From contig NZ_JAFBCM010000001.1 in the NCBI RefSeq assembly GCF_016907715.1, positions 6,262,001 to 6,326,000 of the forward strand: a stretch of DNA of 64,000 bases, read 5' to 3'. A program made the position numbers and the translations under genes. Of the stretch, positions 1 to 7,156 are shown piece after piece. Numbering within the stretch: the first letter of the stretch is position 1; every line of letters begins with the position of its first letter. Source of the stretch: Tenggerimyces flavus. GTDB lineage: Bacteria; Actinomycetota; Actinomycetes; Propionibacteriales; Actinopolymorphaceae. The notes beneath the pieces were generated by a model. That model was given only the letters and a program-made list of their open reading frames with translations, made no database searches and was not told the DNA's origin.

Positions 1-901
1 CGGCGTTCGCGGTGTTGTAGCGCGCCTGGTCACGCCCCAAACCACCACCCAGCTTGTCGGCGCCAGGACCACCGTCGAGCCGGTCGTTGTCCGAGCCGCC
101 GCTGAGGATGTCGCTCCCCTGGCCGCCGTTCAGGACGTCGACCCCGCCGAGCCCGTACAGGTCGTCGTCACCGGTGCCGCCGTCCAGCTGGTTCGCCAGA
201 GCGCTCCCTGTCAGCTGGTCCGAGGCGCTCCCACCAATGAGCCGTTCGACGTCGGTGCCGATGAGGTCCTTCTCGCCGGACTGGCCGTCGTTCGCGACGC
301 CGTCGAGGGAGGCGACGACGCGGGCCGTACGCGCGCCATACGTGACGAGGTCCGTCCCCGTGCCGCCGACGAACTTGTCCGCGCCCAGTCCACCGTCGAA
401 CGTGTCGTTCCCGGTGCCACCTTCGAGCGTGTCGTTGCCGGTGCCGCCGGTCAGGCGGTCCTGGCCGGCGTAGCCGACCAGCGTGTCGCCGTCCGCGCCG
501 CCGTCGACGATGTCGGCGCCGGGGCTGCCCAACACCTGGTCGACGCCGGCACCCGCGTTCACCGTGGCCCGCTTGACGGTACGGACGTCCAGCACGTCGT
601 TGCCGTCGCCCAGGTTGGCGGTCACCGTGCTCACGTTCGGCGCGTTGCACCGCACCTGCCGTACGGTCACGGCCACACACCCCGTGCCAGGCGTGACCAT
701 GTCGCCGTTGTCCGTCACGGTGTAGACCGTCCCCGACAACTGCACAGAGATCTTGTTCGCCTTGCCCGCTTGAGCATTGATCTGCAGGATCGACCCCGCG
801 ACCGTCACACCGCTCGCCGCGTACGCCGGGGTCGCGACCAACGCGGCCGCGCACAGGGTGATCGGTACGAGAGGCGCAACCAGGCCCCACTTCAGCTTCA
901 T
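1..901 (-). CDS. Secreted RTX-type calcium-binding repeat protein (3' end cut by window)
   Basis: The frame is open from an ATG at 901 to the window edge, giving at least 300 residues without a stop. The N-terminus (MKLKWGLVAPLVPITLCAAA, then a small-residue stretch to about residue 28 ending AYA) is a Sec signal peptide. From about residue 95 there are glycine/aspartate-rich nonapeptides such as GGTGNDTLE, GGADGDTLV and GGSDNDRLD, the RTX pattern GGxGxDxUx that folds into a Ca2+-binding parallel beta-roll in known RTX proteins. No catalytic domain is visible in the part present. The repeat region makes several long shadow frames on both strands. Function is unknown; a cell-surface or secreted structural role is inferred. 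The C-terminus lies outside the window. Confidence 0.85.
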   Translation of the reverse strand, partial: MKLKWGLVAPLVPITLCAAALVATPAYAASGVTVAGSILQINAQAGKANKISVQLSGTVYTVTDNGDMVTPGTGCVAVTVRQVRCNAPNVSTVTANLGDGNDVLDVRTVKRATVNAGAGVDQVLGSPGADIVDGGADGDTLVGYAGQDRLTGGTGNDTLEGGTGNDTFDGGLGADKFVGGTGTDLVTYGARTARVVASLDGVANDGQSGEKDLIGTDVERLIGGSASDQLTGSALANQLDGGTGDDDLYGLGGVDVLNGGQGSDILSGGSDNDRLDGGPGADKLGGGLGRDQARYNTANA

Positions 902-1034
902 ATCCGTCCTCTACTTTCTACTCATCTCGCCCAGAAGGGTGGCTGAGGGCAGACTCGGTAGACATCGGAAACGGGTGCCCATATCGGCAGGGGCGACTGC
1001 CTAGATGTCGGTGGTCCAGTGCAGAGTGGGCGCC

Positions 1035-1559
1035 ATGTTCGAGACACCCGCCGAGGTCGCCCAGCTCCAGACACTCCTCGACGCCTCGCTGCCGCGTTCG
1101 ACCCAGCACCTGCGCAACATCGTCAAGCCGGAACGGTCGATGACCGCCGAGCAGCTCGTCACCGTTCTCACCGGCATGCGCACGCTCTCCGTCGCCACCG
1201 TCACCGCGAAGGGCGAGCCCCGGATCAGCGGCCTCGACGGGCACTTCCTGCATGCCCGCTGGCACTTCAGCACCTCCGAGAAGGCCGCCAAGGTCGGCCA
1301 TCTGCGCAGGCGCCCGGCGGTCAGCGTCGCCCACATCGTCGGCGACGACCTCGGCGTGTTCTGCCACGGCACGGTCGAGTTCCTCGAACGCGACCACCCC
1401 GACTTCGACGCGCTCCACGACCACCTCGTCCAGCACTACGGCAGCGATCCCGACAGCTGGCAGGAGGACCCGATCGCCTACCTGCGCGTCCAGCCGTCCT
1501 GGATGGTCGGGTACGCGCACGACCCCGCCGGGATCACGGCGCAGGCCGCGACCGGGTAG
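1035..1559 (+). CDS. Pyridoxamine 5'-phosphate oxidase-fold (PPOX) flavoprotein
   Basis: This 174-residue protein has the split-barrel pattern of small actinobacterial PPOX/F420-type reductases: an early strand LSVATVTAKGEPRISGL, then WHFSTSEKAAKVGHLRRRP, a typical FMN/F420 phosphate-contact region, and VSVAHIVGDDLGVFCHGTVE. Such proteins bind FMN or F420 and reduce or hold small substrates in the cytoplasm; the substrate cannot be told. I chose the ATG at 1035 because homologues begin near MFETP and AGTGGG lies just upstream. An in-frame ATG at 1005 would add ten residues. It ends 101 bp before lysS on the same strand. Confidence 0.8.
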   Translation: MFETPAEVAQLQTLLDASLPRSTQHLRNIVKPERSMTAEQLVTVLTGMRTLSVATVTAKGEPRISGLDGHFLHARWHFSTSEKAAKVGHLRRRPAVSVAHIVGDDLGVFCHGTVEFLERDHPDFDALHDHLVQHYGSDPDSWQEDPIAYLRVQPSWMVGYAHDPAGITAQAATG

Positions 1560-1660
1560 GATCCCGGGCAGAGTCCGAGACCAGGGAGTCACCGTGCGGG
1601 AGCAGAAACAGGCCTAGCCGTCGCGCCAGCCTGCCCACACACCAAAGAAGGTCTCCTCAA

Positions 1661-3247
1661 ATGCAGTCCCACGACTGGATCGTGCGTACGGCCGACGACG
1701 TCATCGCCGCCGCACAGGAACGCCAGGCCGACCCGATCGTCTGTGCCTCCGGGATCAGCCCGTCCGGGCCGGTTCACCTCGGCAACCTGCGCGAGCTCAC
1801 CACGCAGCACTTCGTCGCCGAGGAGATCAAGCGCCGTGGCGTCCCCTGCGAACACCTGTTGTTCTGGGACGACTACGACCGCCTCCGCAAGATCCCGGCC
1901 GGCGTCCCACCGGAGTTCGCCGAGCACCTCGGCCGGCCGCTGACCGGCGTACCCGACCCGTGGGGCGAGTACGCGAGCTGGGCCGAACGGTTCGCCACCC
2001 CGGTACGTGACGCGATTCGTCAACTGGGCATGGACATTCGCGAGATCTTCCAGACTGAACGGTACGCCGCCGGCGCCTACACCGGCCCCGTCGTCCGCGC
2101 GATGCGCGAACGCGACACGATCCGCGACGTGCTCGCCCGCTATCGCACGAAGGGCAAGGAACGCACGGACGAGGAGTACTGGCCGTACCGCGTCTACTGC
2201 CAGACCTGCGGCCGCGACACGACCAGCATCACCCACTACGACGACGCGACCACCGCGCTGGCGTACACCTGCGAGTGCGGGCACACCGGCGGCTTCGTCC
2301 TCGAGACCACCAACAGCGGCAAGCTTTTCTTCAAGGTGGACTGGCCGATGCGCTGGGCGGCGGTACCCGTGACGTTCGAGGCCGCAGGCGCCGACCACTC
2401 CTCCCCCGGCTCGACGATGACGGTCGGATCGGAGCTGTGCCGCAAGGTGTTCGGCGCCGAGCCGCCCGTCTACCTCGGGTACGCGTTCGTCGGGATCCGC
2501 GGCGCGTCGAAGCTGTCCAGCTCCGCCGGCGCCGTCCCGACGCCCGCCGACGGCCTGCGCGTCATCGAGGCGCCGATCCTGCGCTGGCTGTACGAGCGCC
2601 GCCGGCCGAACCAGTCGATCACGATCGACTTCGGCAGCGAGATCACGCGCCTGTACGACGAGTGGGACCGCCTCGACGACCCGACGGCGTACGAACGCGC
2701 GACTCGTACGACCACGACCGAGCTTCCCCAACCAGCCAAGCGGATTCCCTGGCGCCTGCTCACCTCCGTGCTCGACCTCACCGCGGGCGACGACGCCCAA
2801 CTGCTGCGGATCCTCCGCGACGTCGACGCCGACAGCAAGGAGCTCGCGCTGGCGGATCTCGAGCCCCGCTTGAGCAGAGCCCGCGCCTGGGTCGCCGAGC
2901 ATCTGCCGGAAGAGGCTCGGACCCACGTACGCACAGAGCCGGACAGCGAACGACTTTCCGCCTTGTCAGAAAGGGAATCCCGGGCACTCGCCACGCTACT
3001 CGACCGGCTCGAGGACGACTGGAGTCTGGTCGGTCTCACCACTCTGGTGTACGGCGTTCCCAAGCTGGTCCGAGGACTGCCGATCGACGCCCCGCCGACA
3101 GCCGAGCTCAAGCAGGATCAGCGCGCGTTCTTCGCACTCGTCTACACCTTGCTGGTCGGCCGCGACACCGGACCGCGGCTCCCCACCCTCCTCCTGGCGC
3201 TCGGCCCGGACCGCATCCGAGGACTGCTGAGCTACCACACAGGGTGA
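1661..3247 (+). CDS. lysS: Class I lysyl-tRNA synthetase (LysRS1)
   Basis: This 528-residue enzyme charges tRNA-Lys. It is the class I (archaeal-type) form, not the class II form common in bacteria. The ATP-binding HIGH-type signature is SGPVHLGNLRE (HLGN at about residues 39-42). The second signature is GASKLSSSAG (about 281-290), a KLSSS version of KMSKS. Cysteine pairs at about 180/183 and 204/206 (CQTC, CECGH) form a likely zinc ribbon. The ATG at 1661 follows GAAGG; the frame stays open upstream to 1019, but that part reads as out-of-frame PPOX sequence. The 3' end overlaps the convergent gene at 3232 by 16 bp. Class I LysRS is known from archaea, spirochaetes and some actinomycetes. Confidence 0.93.
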   Translation: MQSHDWIVRTADDVIAAAQERQADPIVCASGISPSGPVHLGNLRELTTQHFVAEEIKRRGVPCEHLLFWDDYDRLRKIPAGVPPEFAEHLGRPLTGVPDPWGEYASWAERFATPVRDAIRQLGMDIREIFQTERYAAGAYTGPVVRAMRERDTIRDVLARYRTKGKERTDEEYWPYRVYCQTCGRDTTSITHYDDATTALAYTCECGHTGGFVLETTNSGKLFFKVDWPMRWAAVPVTFEAAGADHSSPGSTMTVGSELCRKVFGAEPPVYLGYAFVGIRGASKLSSSAGAVPTPADGLRVIEAPILRWLYERRRPNQSITIDFGSEITRLYDEWDRLDDPTAYERATRTTTTELPQPAKRIPWRLLTSVLDLTAGDDAQLLRILRDVDADSKELALADLEPRLSRARAWVAEHLPEEARTHVRTEPDSERLSALSERESRALATLLDRLEDDWSLVGLTTLVYGVPKLVRGLPIDAPPTAELKQDQRAFFALVYTLLVGRDTGPRLPTLLLALGPDRIRGLLSYHTG

Positions 3248-4650
3248 AGGCCGTAGCTCAACACGAGGTTCTTGCGGCGTTGGTAGTCCGTCAGGGCCGG
3301 CTGGTCCATCCGGCCGTACGCCGCCACCGCGGAGTACGCGGGCGAGCAGTTGGCGAACAGCCGCGTGGCGCGCAGGTCGCGGCTTGCGTAGTACGTCAAC
3401 GACAGGTCGCGTGACCACAGCGCGGCGGCGCAGGACTCCGGTGCCGCGTTGGCCATCCGAATCACCGACGAGTAGTCCTCGAAGCTCGCCACCGACACCA
3501 CCGGTCCGGCGATCGCCTCCCACAACGAGTCCGTCGCCTCGACGATCGTCGGCTGCATATAGTACCCGTCCGCCAGCTCGCCGCCGAGGTCCGCCCGCAC
3601 CCCGCCGGTGAGGACGCGCAACCCGGACTCCTTGGCCAACCGCACGTGCTCGAGGACCTTCGACAGCTGCTCTTCGCTCGTCTGCGCACCGAGCATCGTC
3701 TCGGTGTCCAACGGGTTCCCCTGCCGGATCGCCTTCGTACGAATCGAAGCGGCCTCCACGAACTCGTGGTACATCGGCAGCTCCACGAGCGCACGCGAGG
3801 GCGAACCACACGCCTCGCCCTGGTTCAACGCGAACGTCGCGAACGCGTCGAGTACGCGATCGGAGAACTCGTCCTCGGCCTCCAGGACATCCGCGAAGTA
3901 GATGCTCGAACACGTCGCCGCGGTGTTGTCTGTCAAGACGGCCTTGCGCACTCGATGACTCGACACCAATGGCGTCGCGACCTCGGCGGACAGCCCGTTC
4001 ACGACGTTCACCACACCGGGTGGCACGAGGTCCGCGATGAGCAGCATCAGCTCCATGATGGACACGGGCGTCTGTTCGGCCGGCCGAAGCACCACGGTGT
4101 TGCCAGCGGCCAACGCCGGCGCGAGGTTCCATGCCGCACACAGCAAGGAGAACGTCCACGGGACCGACTGCGCGATGACGCCGAGCGGCTCGTACCGGTG
4201 GCACGCCACCATGTCGCCGTCCTGCTGCGTGATCCCACCTTCCTGAGCAGTAATCGCCCCGGCCAGTTGACGAAAGTGGTCCACTGCCATCGGCAGATCG
4301 GCGGACAGCACCTCGCGGATCGGCTTCCCGCTGTCCCACACGTCCGTCACCGCGAGCCGGGTGGTCTGCTCCTCGATCCGGTCCGCGATCTTGTTCAGCA
4401 CGATCGCGCGATCGGTCGGCGTCGTCGCACCCCAGCCGACAGAGGCTTCCTCCGCCGCGTCGAGCGCGAGCTCGACGTCGTCGACGGTCGACCGTGCCAC
4501 CTCGGTGTAGACCTCACCGGTGACCGGCGACGTGTTCTCCGTATACCGTCCGAGAACCGGCAGCCGGCTCTCGCCGGCGATCCAGTTCCCGTACCGAGAC
4601 GGCAGTGAGATCGGACTGGCTGGCTGTCCAGGTGCGGCATAGACGGCCAT
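3232..4650 (-). CDS. Aldehyde dehydrogenase homologue lacking key catalytic residues (probable pseudoenzyme)
   Basis: The 472-residue protein is clearly an ALDH of the ExaC-like group (MAVYAAPG start, VARSTVDDVELALDAA, NPLDTETMLGAQ, TGGVRADLGGELADGYY). The nucleophile-position cysteine (C281 in NQGEACGSPSR) remains, but other positions that are nearly invariant in the family are changed. The PWNF motif is PWTF (166). The NAD-contacting lysine of KPAEQTP is arginine (189). The TGxTxxG loop reads TDNTAAT. About 25 residues that would carry the general-base glutamate (ELGGK) are gone at about 246-250. EEIFGP is EAIAGP, and the C-terminal part is shortened. The frame is intact. The start was set at 4650 by GGGAAGG; an upstream ATG at 4701 is less likely. 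A GAF-type regulator gene lies upstream. Confidence 0.85.
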   Translation of the reverse strand: MAVYAAPGQPASPISLPSRYGNWIAGESRLPVLGRYTENTSPVTGEVYTEVARSTVDDVELALDAAEEASVGWGATTPTDRAIVLNKIADRIEEQTTRLAVTDVWDSGKPIREVLSADLPMAVDHFRQLAGAITAQEGGITQQDGDMVACHRYEPLGVIAQSVPWTFSLLCAAWNLAPALAAGNTVVLRPAEQTPVSIMELMLLIADLVPPGVVNVVNGLSAEVATPLVSSHRVRKAVLTDNTAATCSSIYFADVLEAEDEFSDRVLDAFATFALNQGEACGSPSRALVELPMYHEFVEAASIRTKAIRQGNPLDTETMLGAQTSEEQLSKVLEHVRLAKESGLRVLTGGVRADLGGELADGYYMQPTIVEATDSLWEAIAGPVVSVASFEDYSSVIRMANAAPESCAAALWSRDLSLTYYASRDLRATRLFANCSPAYSAVAAYGRMDQPALTDYQRRKNLVLSYGLHPVW

Positions 4651-4722
4651 CGGCGCGACCTTCCCGGGGATCCAAGCCACGCGTCCGGCAACACGTGACA
4701 CAGGTCGACATTAGGAGTCACA

Positions 4723-4742
4723 ACGTTGCACACACGTTGCAC
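4723..4742. promoter_or_regulatory. Direct repeat ACGTTGCAC x2 upstream of the ALDH homologue
   Basis: Two exact copies of ACGTTGCAC (4723-4731 and 4734-4742) lie 11 bp apart, about one helical turn. They fall in the 117-bp gap between the GAF-type regulator (stop at 4768) and the ALDH homologue (start at 4650), followed by a partial copy, GGTTGC. The spacing and position suit an activator site for that regulator. This is inference from layout only. Confidence 0.4.
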
Positions 4743-4767
4743 GGTTGCGGTAAGCGACGACTGCCAC

Positions 4768-6048
4768 TCAGCGTGAGGACTCCCGCAGGCGGTCCAGGTG
4801 GGTACGCACCTGCGTCCGCCGCGGCGACCCGTACCGCAACCGGTCGAGGCAGGCCTGCCACACCACCGTGTCGTTCAGCCCGTCCGGACTCTGCGCGTAG
4901 CTCAGCAACACGTCCACGGTCGCGTGTGTGAGCAGGGCATTGCGGAGCCGGCGCCTTATTTCATGCCGTAATGCCACGATGGCCGGAGCGTCCGATCGCG
5001 GCAGCACCGAACCGGTGTAGAGCGCGAGCGCCTGCCGATGAGCACCCCGCGCGAGCAGCCGGCGGAGCTCGGCGACGTCGGTGTCCAACGGTTCCGCCAG
5101 ACGGTACGGCCGCGAGAGGATCGCGGGCTCCGTCACGATCCGGCGCAGCCGGGTGATCTCGGCGCGGATCGTCACCGGCGGACGGTCGCGCTCGTGCAGG
5201 CCGACCGCGAGCTGGTCGGCTGTCATGCCCTCCGGATGCAGCGCCAGCAACAGCAGCAGCTCCGCGTGCCGTACGGACAGCCGCAGCTGCCGTCCAGCCC
5301 AGTTGAGCCGGGCCTGGGCGGCACCGAGAACGTCCAGCCGTCCACCCGGCAGCACCTCCAGCCGTCGCTTGCGGCGGATGCCGTCGATCTGTTGCAGCCG
5401 CAGCTCGGACTCGGCTGCCGCGGCGGCCGTCCGTACCAACGTCAACACCCGAGGCGTCGCGATGTCACCACCGCCGGACACGTCGAGGACGCCGAGCAGC
5501 TCCTCGCTCTCCGGGTCGACGATGGGTGCCGCCGTACAGCTCCACGGCTGGACCGAACGGCTGAAGTGCTCCGAGGCGAAGACCTGTGCCGACTGCTTCG
5601 TGGCGAGCACCAGGCCCGGCGCGTTCGTACCCGCGAACTCCTCGCTCCAGTTGGCGCCTTCGACGAAGTGCATCTCCGCGGCCCGGCTGCGCAACCGGCG
5701 GTTGCCCTCGACCCAGAGCGCGCGGCCCAACGTGTCGAAGACCGCGACGACGAAGCCGTTGTCGGCGGCGTCGGACACGAGAAGGTTGCGCAGCACCGGC
5801 ATCGCACCGGCGAGCGGATGCTGGTCGCGGTACGCCTCGAGCTCGTCGTCGAGGAGTTGCACGGGTGCCACCGGGCGGTCCGGGTCGACTCCCGCCGACG
5901 ACGAACGACGCCAGGATTCCAACACCAGTGGGCGAACGTGATGGTCCGGTCGTCCGGTGGTGAGAAAAGCCTCATGTGCCAGCGACGTGAACCGGGAGGC
6001 TCGCGCAGGGTCGACCCCATTTGGCAGTGCCGCCGACGAACCCGTCAT
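4768..6048 (-). CDS. GAF-domain transcriptional regulator (AcoR-like, no sigma-54 domain)
   Basis: This 426-residue protein has an N-terminal segment with RPLVLESWRRSSSAGVDP, typical of AcoR/acetoin-type sensor regulators. A GAF domain follows (about 85-215: GFVVAVFDTLGRALWVEGN, NAPGLVLATKQSAQVFASEHF, SCTAAPIVDPESEELLGVLDVSGG). The C-terminal part resembles the actinobacterial winged-helix extension (RLNWAGRQLRLSVRHAELLLLLALHPEGMTADQL), not a Fis helix. In other actinomycetes such proteins sit beside and activate an ExaC-like aldehyde dehydrogenase, matching the gene downstream. AAGGGAGCGGCG precedes the ATG at 6048, and the upstream IclR gene stops 13 bp earlier, so the two are probably cotranscribed. 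Confidence 0.85.
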   Translation of the reverse strand: MTGSSAALPNGVDPARASRFTSLAHEAFLTTGRPDHHVRPLVLESWRRSSSAGVDPDRPVAPVQLLDDELEAYRDQHPLAGAMPVLRNLLVSDAADNGFVVAVFDTLGRALWVEGNRRLRSRAAEMHFVEGANWSEEFAGTNAPGLVLATKQSAQVFASEHFSRSVQPWSCTAAPIVDPESEELLGVLDVSGGGDIATPRVLTLVRTAAAAAESELRLQQIDGIRRKRRLEVLPGGRLDVLGAAQARLNWAGRQLRLSVRHAELLLLLALHPEGMTADQLAVGLHERDRPPVTIRAEITRLRRIVTEPAILSRPYRLAEPLDTDVAELRRLLARGAHRQALALYTGSVLPRSDAPAIVALRHEIRRRLRNALLTHATVDVLLSYAQSPDGLNDTVVWQACLDRLRYGSPRRTQVRTHLDRLRESSR

Positions 6049-6061
6049 CGCCGCTCCCTTG

Positions 6062-6826
6062 TCAAGCGTCGATCGCGGCCTCCGTGACGATCGCGTGCGC
6101 GGCGCCGCGGAGCGCGGTGACCGCGTCCTTGATCGTCATCGGGTCGAGCCGGCCGGCGGGCGCGGCCAGACTGATCGCGGCCGGCGTCGAGCTGCCCGGC
6201 AGGACCACCCCGACGCATTCGCCTCCGTCCTCGTTCTCTCCTCGGTCGAGAGAGTACCCGCGAGCCCGTACGTCGCCGAGCTCCTCCAGGTAGAGCTCGA
6301 CGTCGGTGATCGTCGCGGTAGTGCACGCCGGCATTCCCTCGACTCGCAGGATGCGGCGTACCTCCTCTTCGCGCAACCGTGACGCGACCGCCTTGCCGAG
6401 AGCGGACGAGTGAATCCGGTCACGGGCACCGGGGCGCGCGACGAACCGGACCGCGCGGGGGCTTTCGGCCACCTCGAGATAGGAGATCCGGTTGACGTCG
6501 AGGACGCCGAGATTCACGGTCTCCTGGAAACGTTCGGCGAGCCCTTCCAGATGCGGGCGGGCGACGACCGAGAGCCGCGCGAGCTCGCGCGGCCGGAGTT
6601 GGCCGAGCGCGCGTCCGAGCCGGTACGTGTCGCCGGCGGCATCGCGCGCGACGTACCCGCGCGCCTCCAACGTGGACAGGTAGCGGAACGCCGAGCTCTT
6701 CGGCAGCCCGGCCGCGGACGCGATCGCCCCGAGGCTCAGTCCGCGCGGCGACTGCTGCAGCGCGTCCAAGATGTCGACGACACGATCCACCGCTCGAATG
6801 GTGTACGTCGGACTCGACACGTCCAC
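6062..6826 (-). CDS. IclR-family transcriptional regulator
   Basis: This 254-residue protein has an N-terminal winged helix-turn-helix (RAVDRVVDILDALQQSPRGL, then LGAIASAAGLPKSSAFRYLS) and a C-terminal IclR effector domain (VARPHLEGLAERFQETVNLGVLD, HSSALGKAVAS, YSLDRGENEDGGECVGVVLPG). The frame is open to 7042, but the extra 72 residues are not IclR-like. I chose the GTG at 6826, preceded by GGGGGA, which gives the usual family length. The ligand is unknown. The gene precedes the GAF regulator by 13 bp and is the first of the three same-strand genes ending in the ALDH homologue. Confidence 0.88.
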   Translation of the reverse strand: MDVSSPTYTIRAVDRVVDILDALQQSPRGLSLGAIASAAGLPKSSAFRYLSTLEARGYVARDAAGDTYRLGRALGQLRPRELARLSVVARPHLEGLAERFQETVNLGVLDVNRISYLEVAESPRAVRFVARPGARDRIHSSALGKAVASRLREEEVRRILRVEGMPACTTATITDVELYLEELGDVRARGYSLDRGENEDGGECVGVVLPGSSTPAAISLAAPAGRLDPMTIKDAVTALRGAAHAIVTEAAIDA

Positions 6827-7156
6827 GTTGCTTGTCCGTTCCCCCGGGAGCTGAAGGTTGCCCGCCCGACCGGCGAACGGCACCACGCGAACGCTCTGCC
6901 GAAGGTCACTGCACCCCCTCGGGCAGCGCAACAACGACACAGCAAGGCTGCGTGGAACCAAGCGCTCGCCGGTCGGAGGCCGCTCGATCAGATGCCAGCC
7001 CCCCGCAGACTGGCATTGTTCGAACCGACCGGTCCATTTCACTCACTGAAACGGGCCTTCTACGAGCGTCAGGCATTCTCGACGGGATGACGCATCCCGG
7101 TCAAGGCATAGACAAAGTGTCGGCCCAAATGACATTTCGACTGTCGAAACGGAGGT
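6827..7156. other. 330-bp non-coding stretch with two palindromes
   Basis: No convincing gene is seen between the CP1-less LeuRS stop and the IclR start. It holds two small inverted repeats: TTTCA-N5-TGAAA at 7037-7051, about 210 bp upstream of the IclR start, and the perfect TTTCGAC-T-GTCGAAA at 7135-7149. A third, GGGATG-ACG-CATCCC (7084-7098), could be a weak terminator of leuS. IclR regulators often bind such palindromes in their own promoters, so autoregulation is a possibility only. Confidence 0.4.

Noticed and set aside
3895-3910. Frameshift in the aldehyde dehydrogenase homologue explaining its missing segment
   Set aside because: The reading frame is continuous on both sides with family-like sequence, so an in-frame deletion fits better than a frameshift.
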